This document shows, piece after piece, positions 49,321 to 58,120 of a stretch of 64,000 bases of DNA. The notes beneath the pieces were generated by a model that worked only from the letters and a program-made list of their open reading frames with translations, searched no databases and was not told where the DNA came from. Position 1 is the first letter of the stretch; each line of letters starts with the position of its first letter. The position numbers were made by a program, and so were the translations under genes. Origin of the DNA: MFD04580-c1 sp963702995 (GTDB lineage: Bacteria > Planctomycetota > Phycisphaerae > Tepidisphaerales > Tepidisphaeraceae); assembly GCA_963702995.1 (NCBI GenBank), contig OY969783.1:3782001-3846000 (forward strand). The letters run 5' to 3'.

Positions 49321-51803
49321 CTACCTCGAAACCGCCCCCCGCCTCCGACCCTGAACGGCCGCGAGCTGTTGGCGGGCGTCGGGGTCGGTCGGCTGGAGCT
49401 TGACGGCTTCGATCAGTGCCTTCTCGGCCTCGTCGAGGCGGCCCTGCGCGGCGGTGACCACGCCGAGGTTGAACCAACCTTCGAACAACTCCGGCCGCGA
49501 TTCGACGGCCTTGCGGTACTGCTCGGCGGCGCCGTCGCGGTCGTTCTGCGCCAGCAGCGCCTTGCCGAGGTTCAGGTGGGCGTCGGCTTCGTCCGGCTGG
49601 ATCGTCAGGGCGTGGCGCAGGCAGGTGATCGCCTCAGGGACCTGGCCGGCGTCGGTGAGTTCGATCCCGAGGTTGATCAGGGCGGGGACGTCGTCCGGGG
49701 CGGCCGCCACCGCCTGCTGAAGTTGGGCGATGGCGGCCGGGCGGTCCCCCTTGTCCGACAGAGCCGTCGCCAGAGCGACGCGCAAATCGGAGCGGCCGGG
49801 CGATTCGAAGAGGGCCGCCTGATATTCGCTGATCGCTCCGGCGAGGTCGCCGGCGGCGGCCCGTTGTCGGGCGGCCGCCTCGTGGGCTGAGACCAGCCCC
49901 GGATCCAATCGCCGGGCGATGGCCATCTCTTCAACACCGCGCGCGGGTTGGCCCACCAGCGGCAGGATGGATCCCAGGGCGAAGTCGGCGCGAGCATCGT
50001 CGGGGGCCAGCTCGACGGCCCGTTCGAGCGCCTTCTCGGCCTCGGCGGTGCGGCCGAGGGCGACCAGGCTGTTGCCGGCCGCCGAATAGGCGGAGGCGTG
50101 GCGCGTATCCGACTCGATCGCCCGGGTCGCATAGTCGAGCGCTTCCTGATGCCGCCCCTGCTGATCGACCGCGACCGAAAGGTTCGTCAAAGCCATCACG
50201 TCGTGGGGAGTGGCTTCGACGGCCCCGCGGAACGCGGCCTCGGCCTGGGGCCAATTGCCATCCCGCTTGAACTCCATGCCTAGCTCGTAATAGGCGACGC
50301 CGTTGTGCTCCGTGACCTCGATCGTATGCCCGAAAAGAGCGGCCGTGTCGCGCCAGTAGGTGAGTTGCCGCCGGGAAAAGTAGCTAAGGGCGGCCGCGAT
50401 TGCGACAACAAGGCCTGCGCTGGAGAAGGAGCCCCGAGCCTCGCTCGTGCGCCCAGCGGCCCCGCCAGCGGAAATTCGCCTTCCCCAGACAACGGCCGCG
50501 AAACGCGCCAGGCCCTCCCGCCCAAGCCAGACCAGCGCCACAAAGAGCCCAACCGAGGGGATGTAGGAGTATCGATCGGCCATCGCCTGATCCCCCACCT
50601 GAATCACGCCGATCATGGGGACCAGCGTCCCCAGGAACCAAAGCCACCCCACGCCGACCCAGGGCCGCGCCCGCCATCCGCGACGCTTCGAGCCGACGGA
50701 CAACAGAATCGCCGTGGCGGTGAATGCGACGAGCAGGCCGACGGACCCCGCCACTTCCCATGCCGGCCACGCGGGCGGCCGCGGGTAGGGCGTGGCGAGG
50801 TTGCCAAACCAGGCCATCTTGCCAAGGTATCGAACGTACGAGACGGCGGCATTGGCCATGCGATCGGTCAGCGGGGAGACGTCGGTCATCGCCATCGCGC
50901 CCCCCTGTTTCTGCGCTACGAAAGTCATCGACGCCGAGATCGCGACCAGCGCCACGAACGGCAACTTTTCAACCAGGAGCCACCCGACCGGCGACGGCGA
51001 CCGTGCCGCGCCGGCCGGCGATCGATCGGGGGCGTCGCCATCCGTGATGTCGAGAGGCAGCGTCCCCGTCCAGGGGAAGCGGCGGAGCGGCCAGTGATCG
51101 AGCAGCAGCATGACGCACGGGATCGTCACCACCGTCGGCTTGGAAAAGATGCCGACAGCGAACAGCCCGAGCGTGGCGAGATACCAGACGGCCTTCACCG
51201 CCCGCCGGCCTCGAGTCGTCAGGCCGCGGCGGTGGCGGGCGTATTCGGCGTAGGCGAGGAGCGTCAGGAACCCGAAGAATGCCCCCTGCAACTCCTTGCG
51301 CTCACTGATCCAGGCGACCGGTTCGACCCGCAACGGGTGAAGCGCGAACAGCAGTGCGACGGCCGCCGCCGGCCAGCGCGTCCGGGCTCGCTCATCGTCG
51401 ATCAGTCGGCGAAGCATCAGGAACACGGCGGCCGCACTCCCCGCATGCAGCAGAACATTCCCCAGGTGGTGGCCGAACGCCCCGGGCCGAAGAGGCGGTC
51501 ATCCAGCCGCAGCGACGCCCAGGAAAGCGGGTGCCAGCCTTCGAAGGCGGCATGCTCCTTCGGCACGGTCAGGCGCACCGCGCCGGTCGCCGGGTCGAGA
51601 TAGACGATGTCGTCGTACTTGAGGATCGCGGCGGCCGTCGCCGGCCAGAAGACCGCCAGCGTCAGGCAGAACAGGCCGATCGCGATCGCGGCGTCGGCGC
51701 CGAGGCCGGCGAGCGGGAGGGCGGGACGGGCGACTCCGTCGCGCGAGGAGGCCCTCCTGATGGCGTCTCGATCTTGTCTTTTCGAGCTTGCTTGGGTTCT
51801 CAC
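49321..51803 (-). CDS. TMTC-like membrane protein with C-terminal TPR array, one frameshift
   Basis: About 827 aa when one base is restored near 51482 (GCCCCGGG; one more C keeps FGPGAFGHHLGNVLLHAG in frame). GTG at 51803 is the best start visible. The N-terminal half has about ten hydrophobic segments and the family stretches YDDIVYLDP, HPLSWASLRLDDRLFG, LFALHPLRVEPVAWISERKE and FSKPTVVTIPCVMLLLDHWP. These are typical of TMTC/GT-C-like proteins, whose eukaryotic members are protein O-mannosyltransferases. The C-terminal half (from about residue 480) has about nine 34-residue TPRs, such as ALVALGRTAEAEKALERAVE and AHLNLGKALLAQNDRDGAAE. The substrate is unknown. Confidence 0.82.
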
Positions 51804-52072
51804 CTACAGCCTCGCAAAAACGCTCGCTCGGGCCAACTTGGTTTAACGACTGATCGAATACTACGGCTACCCGCGGTTTTGGGTGGAATCATGCACGAGT
51901 GCCTGTGTAGCAGCCCGGACGGGAGGCGTTGATCGGGTGCCGTACCGCGGTGACTTGACGCTCTCTTGTATCGACTTTCCGGCCAGGACGGCGCTCGTCA
52001 CTGCGACGGGCTGACACTCCAGTGACGCGGGTTACGAACACAGCCGACGACTGGTGTGGCGTGCCAGCCCCG

Positions 52073-52810
52073 TCAATTCAGGTGTGACACCATCAAAGCG
52101 ATGATGATCGCGATCATCGTTGACAAGAGTGTTCCGAGGAGCACGTACTCGGCCGCATCGGCACCCGAGGCCCCGGCCAGGTCGTGGAACCGAACGACGC
52201 TCTTCGCGGTGAGGATGAAGGCCACCGCGTTAAACGCATTGTTATAGACGAAGATGAATACCATCGCGCGCTCGATCGCGCCGATGATCTGGCTGTGACG
52301 GAAGTTCGTCTTCGCGGGGTCTGGTGTGGTGACCCGTGCCCAAATGAGCGCCAGCCTGACGGCCGTGCTTGATTCGAGAAAGCAAAGTTGCATGCCGACA
52401 GTCACCGCCCAAACCTGCGGCCATTTCATCGGTACTCGTCCGAACACCAGATGGTCGCCCAGAAAGCGGCCCAGGCTGAGGAGCGGCGGTCGTACAACGA
52501 CGGTTGTGGATGCCGCGACCACGGACGCCGTCGCTACCATGATCACGATCAAGAGGAGACGGAGCAGCAACCTTACCGAATTCTTCGCCGGCCGAATCCG
52601 CTCTGTCCATGGAAGTGCCACTGCTGTGAAAAGGAAGGCCGCCGTCAGCGCCAAACAACGAAAGAGCCCCCAGTTCACCGCCGTGGCGACGGCGACGGAT
52701 TGGCAGCATGCGATGACCATCAGGGAGCCGGTGCTTCGTGGCTTGTCGTTCGAAAAGCACACGAACCGGCCGGTAAGGAACACGGCCATGGCGAATAAGA
52801 ATTCGGTCAT
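52073..52810 (-). CDS. DUF3307-like integral membrane protein
   Basis: 245 aa with about six to seven hydrophobic segments. The C-terminal block ERAMVFIFVYNNAFNAVAFI-LTAKSVVRFHDL and EYVLLGTLLSTMIAIIIALM matches the pattern of DUF3307 proteins (AKSxxRF...EYxLxGTLLS). Its ATG overlaps the stop of the SatD gene by 4 bp (52807-52810). SatD and DUF3307 proteins are often neighbours, which supports both calls. The role in the cell is not established. Confidence 0.78.
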   Translation of the reverse strand: MTEFLFAMAVFLTGRFVCFSNDKPRSTGSLMVIACCQSVAVATAVNWGLFRCLALTAAFLFTAVALPWTERIRPAKNSVRLLLRLLLIVIMVATASVVAASTTVVVRPPLLSLGRFLGDHLVFGRVPMKWPQVWAVTVGMQLCFLESSTAVRLALIWARVTTPDPAKTNFRHSQIIGAIERAMVFIFVYNNAFNAVAFILTAKSVVRFHDLAGASGADAAEYVLLGTLLSTMIAIIIALMVSHLN

Positions 52811-53436
52811 TCGGACGGCACAGCCTTACGAGTCAGCGCTTCGCCGATCGCATCCCCCGCGTCCAGCACGTCCATCAGTGCGCCGGCTCGAATGTTCTTG
52901 TACACCGCGGTAAGTGAGATTCCAACGGCCGCGGCGATCTCGGCGGGGGTGTGGCCAGCCGCGAGGTGTCGGATCACTTCCCATCGGGTGGGGCTCCAGT
53001 GGCCCACTTGGTGCGACAGCAGGGCCGCCGCCGCATGTTCCAGAGTCACCTCATCCGGAGCTTCGGCGGAGACCCGAAAGAGGTCCTTTCGCTTTTTCAT
53101 CAGGGCGAGTGCCCGCCGGGCGACGTGGAACGCCGGCCCATCCATGACCAGCGGGTTGCGCCGATCGACTCGGGTGGTGATGCCGCCGATCGCTATGGAG
53201 AACCTAATCCGCTCCGGCGCGATGGCGGCGCCGATCTCCCAGAAGTGCCGGAACAAGCTCGTAGCGTCGCTGTACACCGCCTCGACTTCATCCCCGGCCG
53301 AAATGGTGTATCGCGACAACGGCCCGCCTGTCTTGTTCACACGTTCGAGCGATTGGATAAGGGCGTGCTGCTGCGATCGGCGGTTGCGGACCGCGCTGGA
53401 CGCTACCAGGTCTCCGATGACAGCGATCAATCGCAT
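52807..53436 (-). CDS. SatD family protein with C-terminal helix-turn-helix
   Basis: 209 aa; ATG at 53436. The start MRLIAVIGDLVASSAVRNR, the ISAGDEVEAVY segment and the body RIRFSIAIGGI and GPAFHVARRAL fit the SatD family. Residues about 160-190 (AAGHTPAEIAAAVGISLTAV) form a helix-turn-helix like those of sigma-like or transposase-type regulators. It is the first gene of a two-gene operon behind a double palindrome at 53476-53523, so autoregulation is a reasonable inference. Confidence 0.82.
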   Translation of the reverse strand: MRLIAVIGDLVASSAVRNRRSQQHALIQSLERVNKTGGPLSRYTISAGDEVEAVYSDATSLFRHFWEIGAAIAPERIRFSIAIGGITTRVDRRNPLVMDGPAFHVARRALALMKKRKDLFRVSAEAPDEVTLEHAAAALLSHQVGHWSPTRWEVIRHLAAGHTPAEIAAAVGISLTAVYKNIRAGALMDVLDAGDAIGEALTRKAVPSE

Positions 53437-53753
53437 TTCAATCCGTCCCCGGTGCAGCGCCCCTCACCTCTCATTTTTTACCATATCGGTTTAAATATGC
53501 AAAATTAAACCATAATGGTTTAACTTTTTGTTCGAGGACCGTTTCGGTCAAAGTGCCGCCAAACCGTTACCGGATCGGTTCCCAAGAGGAAAATGCGGCC
53601 CAAGCGCGGAAAGCAGGCGATCAGCGGAAGATCTCGATTGGCTGCAACGTCCGGCTCGTCGCGGGCTAAGAATACGACTGGCGCAACCGCGCGGGCCGCG
53701 GAGTTGATACCGCGGGCGCGTCGCCCTTTCCCATCTCGTTTGGAGACAAAATC
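53437..53753. promoter_or_regulatory. AT-rich divergent control region
   Basis: 317 bp between the SatD gene (-) and the acetylesterase gene (+). The segment 53470-53530 is strikingly AT-rich for this genome and carries the tandem palindromes listed next. The right part (53560-53750) leads to the esterase and shows no RNA gene. Confidence 0.55.
53476..53523. promoter_or_regulatory. tandem 19-bp palindromic operator upstream of satD
   Basis: Two copies of one palindrome: TTTTACCATATCGGTTTAA (53476-53494) and TTAAACCATAATGGTTTAA (53505-53523). They agree at 15 of 19 positions and the second is symmetric except at its centre. Their centres are 29 bp apart, about three helical turns. They lie 40-87 bp before the SatD ATG, where a promoter is expected. 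Confidence 0.65.
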
Positions 53754-55397
53754 ATGGTCATGTCTGCCTGGAAGAAGCGGCTGGCGCTGGTCGCCGCGGT
53801 GGTTGGGGTCGCGGGGGCGATGCCCTCGGGCGCCCGCGCCGAGGTCAAGCTGTCGCACGTCATCGGGGACCATATGGTCCTTCAGCAGGGGATGAACGTC
53901 CCGATCTGGGGATGGGCCGACGCGGGGGAGAACGTGACCGTCTCCTTCGCCGGTCAGAAGGAAACCGCCACCCCTGGCGCCGATGGCAAGTGGGAAGTGA
54001 AGCTTAAGCCCCTGACCGCCAGCGATCGGCCGGCGGAGCTGGTTGTCGCGGGGAAGAATACGATCACCGTCAAGGACATCCTGGTTGGCGAGGTCTGGGT
54101 CTGCTCGGGCCAGTCGAACATGGAGTTCCGTGTCGCCGGTGCCAAGAACCACGACCAGGAGATCAAGGAAGCCGCCTACCCCAACATCCGGTTCTTCAGC
54201 GTCAAGAAGAAGATCAGCCTGCAACCCGACAAGGACGTGCCAGCGCCGAAGGACTCGAAGGATTACGAGAACCAGTGGGAAGCCTGCTCGCCGGAGACGG
54301 TCGGACATTTTTCGGCCGTCGGCTATTTCTTCGGCCGCGACCTGAACAAAGACCTCAAGGTCCCGATCGGCCTGATCCACACGAGCTGGGGCGGCACGCC
54401 CGCCGAGGCCTGGACGCCCGTGTCGTACATGGAAAAGGATGAGTGGCTCGCTCCGATCGTCGAGCACGAGAAGCAGGCGGCCGCGAAGTACCCGAAGGAG
54501 CTTGAGGCGTTCAACAAGAACCGGGAAAAGCTTGCGGCCGAGCACGAAAAGAAGATGGCGGAGTGGAAGACGGCCGCCGCCGAAGCCAAGGCGGCCGGCA
54601 AGCCGGCGCCGAAGCAGCCGGTCGCGCCGCAGCCGCCGGCGGGCCCGGGCATGAACAGCCACGAGCCGGCCGTCCTCTACAACGGCATGATCGCGCCGAT
54701 CGTCCCGGTCGCGATTCGCGGGGCCATCTGGTATCAGGGCGAGAGCAACGCGGGCAAGGCGTACCAGTACCGCAAGCTCCTTCCCACGATGATCCAGAGC
54801 TGGCGCGATGCCTGGGCCGAGCCGGAGATGAGCTTCCTGATCGTTAACCTCGCCAACTACCAGCAGCCGGCGAAGGAGCCGGGCGACGACGCCTGGGCGG
54901 AGCTTCGAGAGGCCCAGACGATGACGGCCGCCATGCCGCACAACGGCCAGGCGCTGGCGATCGACCTGGCGGATGCGGAAAACCCCAACGACATCCACCC
55001 CAAGAACAAGCAGGACGTCGGCCACCGCCTGGCGCTGGTCGCTGAGGCCAAGACGTACGGAAAGAAAGAGGTCGTCTACTCCGGCCCGGAGTACGAGTGG
55101 AAGAAGATCGAAGGGAACAAGGTGGAGATCAAGTTCCGCCACGCCGATGGGCTCGAGGCCAAGGGCGGCAAGGTGACGGGCTTCCAGATCGCCGGCGAAG
55201 ACAAGAAGTGGCACTGGGCCGACGCCGAGCTCAAAGGCGACGAGGTGATGGTGTCCAGCGCCGAGGTGGCCAAGCCCGTCGCCGTGCGCTACGCCTGGTC
55301 GAGCAACCCCGTTGCGAACCTGTACAACAAGGCCGGCCTTCCGGCGGTCCCGTTCCGGACCGACGACTGGGAAGGGAAGACCGCCAACGCACGCTAA
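53754..55397 (+). CDS. sialate O-acetylesterase family SGNH esterase, secreted
   Basis: 547 aa. ATG at 53754 with GGAG eight bases upstream; a signal peptide covers residues 1-29 (ending SGARA). The catalytic Ser121 sits in CSGQSNMEF, the oxyanion block in IWYQGESNAGKAYQYR, and the Asp/His pair in NDIHPKNKQDVGHR. This is the SIAE-type family that removes acetyl groups from sialic acid or other glycans; planctomycetes use many for polysaccharide breakdown. An about 60-residue charged helical insert plus Pro/Ala-rich linker (EKQAAAKYPKELEAFNKNRE onward) separates the two lobes. Confidence 0.92.
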   Translation: MVMSAWKKRLALVAAVVGVAGAMPSGARAEVKLSHVIGDHMVLQQGMNVPIWGWADAGENVTVSFAGQKETATPGADGKWEVKLKPLTASDRPAELVVAGKNTITVKDILVGEVWVCSGQSNMEFRVAGAKNHDQEIKEAAYPNIRFFSVKKKISLQPDKDVPAPKDSKDYENQWEACSPETVGHFSAVGYFFGRDLNKDLKVPIGLIHTSWGGTPAEAWTPVSYMEKDEWLAPIVEHEKQAAAKYPKELEAFNKNREKLAAEHEKKMAEWKTAAAEAKAAGKPAPKQPVAPQPPAGPGMNSHEPAVLYNGMIAPIVPVAIRGAIWYQGESNAGKAYQYRKLLPTMIQSWRDAWAEPEMSFLIVNLANYQQPAKEPGDDAWAELREAQTMTAAMPHNGQALAIDLADAENPNDIHPKNKQDVGHRLALVAEAKTYGKKEVVYSGPEYEWKKIEGNKVEIKFRHADGLEAKGGKVTGFQIAGEDKKWHWADAELKGDEVMVSSAEVAKPVAVRYAWSSNPVANLYNKAGLPAVPFRTDDWEGKTANAR

Positions 55398-55429
55398 CCG
55401 ACTTCGGACGGTTTGCAGGCTAAGCACGC

Positions 55430-55477
55430 ACCGCCCGCCGCACGCGACACCAGTCGCCGCGGCGGGCGGTCTCGTTT
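55430..55477 (+). terminator. terminator of the acetylesterase gene
   Basis: Perfect 12-bp stem ACCGCCCGCCGC / GCGGCGGGCGGT with a 17-nt loop, then CTCGTTT. It is 33 bases past the stop. Confidence 0.8.
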
Positions 55478-55577
55478 GAAACGAGACGCTGGTTCGTTTT
55501 GAGGGTTTGCGGCGTCTTGGGCCTCCCTCGGGTTTCGAAACTTCGATTTGAGCTTCAGATCTCCCGTGCGCTTCGCG

Positions 55578-55939
55578 TCACCGCGTCGCCCATCGAATGG
55601 GCCAGGTCTCCGGGTCCGTCGCGTTGTAGACATAGCCGACGCCGATAAAGTCGGTCGGCGACAGGACGCGCAGCCGCTCGTCCCGCATCTCGCGGATAAC
55701 GCGCTTGAGGGCATCGACAAAATCGGGCAGCGGGACGTCACCGTCGCCGGCCGTCCCCAGGCGATCCAGGACACGGCGGCCAAAGGTCATCAGGGGGACG
55801 GGCCATGCGCTTCGTGAACGATCTGCAAGCCCACTTCGGAAAGAAGGCTCAACAGCCGGCGGTGCTCGTCAGGGGTCAGGCGCCATGGCTGTGCGGCCGC
55901 GGTCTTGGGGCCGCTCCAGAACCACCAGATCCGTCTCAT
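55578..55939 (-). CDS. hypothetical protein, one frameshift
   Basis: About 120 aa if one base is restored in the G-run at 55793-55797. Start MRRIWWFWSGPKTAAAQPWR at 55939 has GGAGA upstream. The joined protein continues VHEAHGPSPLMTFGRRVLDR and ends PTDFIGVGYVYNATDPETW. I do not recognise the family. The good continuation across the join argues that it is a real gene. Confidence 0.6.
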
Positions 55940-56521
55940 GCCCGATTCTCCACAAACGTGCGGGAACTGGTTCAACCCGGCGGCAGGCCCAGGTCAGGAT
56001 TGCACGGCGGATTCTACGCGGACCCGCCCCGTCTTGGCGAACGGCAAGCGGCGCAGCAAGCTTCAGAGATTTGGCGATCCGTCTGACACGTTTCGGCCCC
56101 CAGCAGCTTCGCATTTCTTGGTGCTCTTCTCTCGGCGTCCTTGGGGTACGTAACGAAGACGGCAAAAATCCGAAGCCCGAAATCCGAAGGAATGACCAAG
56201 CGGGAATAAAGAAAACCGATGAAAGCGGATGCGGAAGGAGAGTCGTTTTCCGCTCCGTCATCTTTTTCAGCTTCAATGGGTTTTCGTGCTTCGGATCTCT
56301 CTTTTTTTTTGGCAAGGCTTTACGGCTGTTCAGCGCTGTAGTGCTAATCCGTGATGTCGCTCACGCCTGGGAAGTCGATCAATGGTGTTCCTTTAAGATC
56401 GCGCGACGGCCGCGATTTCGACTTGGCGCCAGACGTGGCCCCTTGTGATCGTACGCCTCCTCCAGACGGCGCGACGGACGCGCCGGACGGACCGAGCGTG
56501 TCTTTACCCAAGGAAGGCCCC
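55940..56521. other. intergenic region with solo IS end
   Basis: 582 bp. It holds the orphan IS701-type end at 56332-56347 and a T-rich stretch at about 56300-56310. I see no gene or transposase remnant in it. Confidence 0.5.
56332..56347. repeat. solo copy of the IS701-type right end plus CTAA
   Basis: AGCGCTGTAGTG followed by CTAA is identical to the right end and target duplication of the intact IS at 61978-61993. No left end or transposase sequence is seen within the preceding kilobase. Confidence 0.7.
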
Positions 56522-57871
56522 ATGTCCAAGCGCCCCAAGATGCCCGTATCGAACCCGGTTTTTGGAGAGCCCGTCTTCGGCGAGCCCAAGCCCATCCCCA
56601 GCCCGTCGGGGTTCTCAAGCCCGCACCCGTCGGACGACGGCACCTACAAGCAGATCCAAGACCTCCTCACACACGATGTCGTTGAAATCCCCGCCAGCCG
56701 CGCCAAGCCGGGAGACCTTTACCCGCTCGAACAGGCGCTGGGCGCACGAGGAGCGCAGACCGTGCAGGAGATCCGGGCGGCCGGGCAGATCGTCTTCCAT
56801 GCCCTGGGCGATTCCGGCGCGACGCAGGCGCGCGTCTACAAGAACGAGATCATCGTCACGGATCAACTGACAGAGGACGCCCAGTCGGCGGCCGCCAAAG
56901 ATCGGCCGGCGTTCCTGTTTCACCTGGGCGACGTGATCTACAACTTCGGCGAAGCCCAGTACTACTACGACCAGTTTTACGACCCCTTCCGCAACTACCC
57001 GGCCCCGATCTTCGCGATCCCCGGGAACCATGATTCATTTGTCGTCCCCGGAACGCCCACCGGCGAAACGCCGCTCGACATTTTCATGCGTAACTTCTGC
57101 TCGGAAAAGCTGGTCATCACCCCCGAGGCGCGGTCGCTCCATCGTACCGCGATGACCCAGCCGGGCGTTTTTTTCACACTGGAGGCGCCGTTTGTCCGGA
57201 TCATCGCCCTGTTCAGCAATGCGCTGGAGGACCCGGGCGTCATCTCCGGCGAAGGGGGCAAGTGGCCGGGCGTTTCAAGCACTCAGCTCGATTTCCTGGA
57301 AGCCCAGCTTCAGAAGGCCAAAGACGACAAGTACGCGGGCGCGCTGCTCATCGCGACGCACCACCCGTCATTCGTCTACGCCCCCGACGAGGGCGACAGC
57401 GGCTCGGGCGGCGCGCACGGCTCAAGCACGGCGATGCTTCGCGACATCGATACCATCGCGAAGAAAGTTGGTGTCTATCCCCACGCCTTTCTCTCCGGGC
57501 ACGCCCACAACTATCAGCGCTACACACGGACGGTGAAAGGCTTCGGGAGTGACGCCTACGACGTCCCGTTCATCGTCTGCGGCAATGGTGGGCACCACGT
57601 CAACTCGCTCGTCCAGCCGCACCAGGGCCAGCGGGCGGCCGAGCCACCCTTTGGGACCGACGTCGCCTACCTCGACCCTCAACCGGCCGTCCCCGCCGAT
57701 GGCTTGCTGCTGGAGAAGTACGACGACACCGATTACGGCTACCTCCGCATTTCCGTCAACGCAAGCCAGCTCCGGATCGGATACCACCGCGCGACCACCG
57801 ACAGCCTGCCCCAGTCGCGGTATGACCTGATCACCGTGGACCTTGCCTCACACACGATGGTCTCCAACTGA
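56522..57871 (+). CDS. purple acid phosphatase-like metallophosphoesterase
   Basis: 449 aa; ATG at 56522 with AAGGAAG eight bases upstream. The five metal-binding blocks are in order: HALGDSGA (96-99), HLGDVIYNFG (about 136-141), IPGNHDS, ATHHPSF and SGHAHNYQRY. This GDxG/GDxxY/GNHD/HxP/GHxHxY set is that of purple acid phosphatases. No signal peptide is evident, which is unusual for a family that is mostly exported. It probably hydrolyses phosphate monoesters or cyclic nucleotides; the substrate cannot be told. Confidence 0.87.
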   Translation: MSKRPKMPVSNPVFGEPVFGEPKPIPSPSGFSSPHPSDDGTYKQIQDLLTHDVVEIPASRAKPGDLYPLEQALGARGAQTVQEIRAAGQIVFHALGDSGATQARVYKNEIIVTDQLTEDAQSAAAKDRPAFLFHLGDVIYNFGEAQYYYDQFYDPFRNYPAPIFAIPGNHDSFVVPGTPTGETPLDIFMRNFCSEKLVITPEARSLHRTAMTQPGVFFTLEAPFVRIIALFSNALEDPGVISGEGGKWPGVSSTQLDFLEAQLQKAKDDKYAGALLIATHHPSFVYAPDEGDSGSGGAHGSSTAMLRDIDTIAKKVGVYPHAFLSGHAHNYQRYTRTVKGFGSDAYDVPFIVCGNGGHHVNSLVQPHQGQRAAEPPFGTDVAYLDPQPAVPADGLLLEKYDDTDYGYLRISVNASQLRIGYHRATTDSLPQSRYDLITVDLASHTMVSN

Positions 57872-57942
57872 CCCTCGACGACGAAATCCGGATGACCGGT
57901 AGAACCCACAAGCAGACTGCGGGCTCATCCGGTGCGGCGGCC

Positions 57943-57979
57943 GGTGCGGCGGGCGTGGCGACGGCCACGCCGCCGCACC
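57943..57979 (+). terminator. hairpin after the phosphoesterase gene
   Basis: GGTGCGGCGGGCGTGGC pairs with GCCACGCCGCCGCACC over about 16 bp with one bulge. The T-run is weak, so it is a possible rather than sure terminator. Confidence 0.55.
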
Positions 57980-58120
57980 GCTTGGATTTGCGGATCCGTG
58001 ACCGGGCCTGTGAAATCGCGGTCGTGGGCGGCTATAGTTGTCTCTTTCGCCCCGTCCATCCCGCCTGCGCGGGGACGGCCGGGGTAAAGTCGGCAGCGTC
58101 CGTTCGATACAGGAGTTTCG

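Noticed and set aside
53520..55427. 635-codon open frame on the minus strand
   Set aside because: Antisense shadow of the sialate O-acetylesterase, which has all catalytic motifs on the plus strand.
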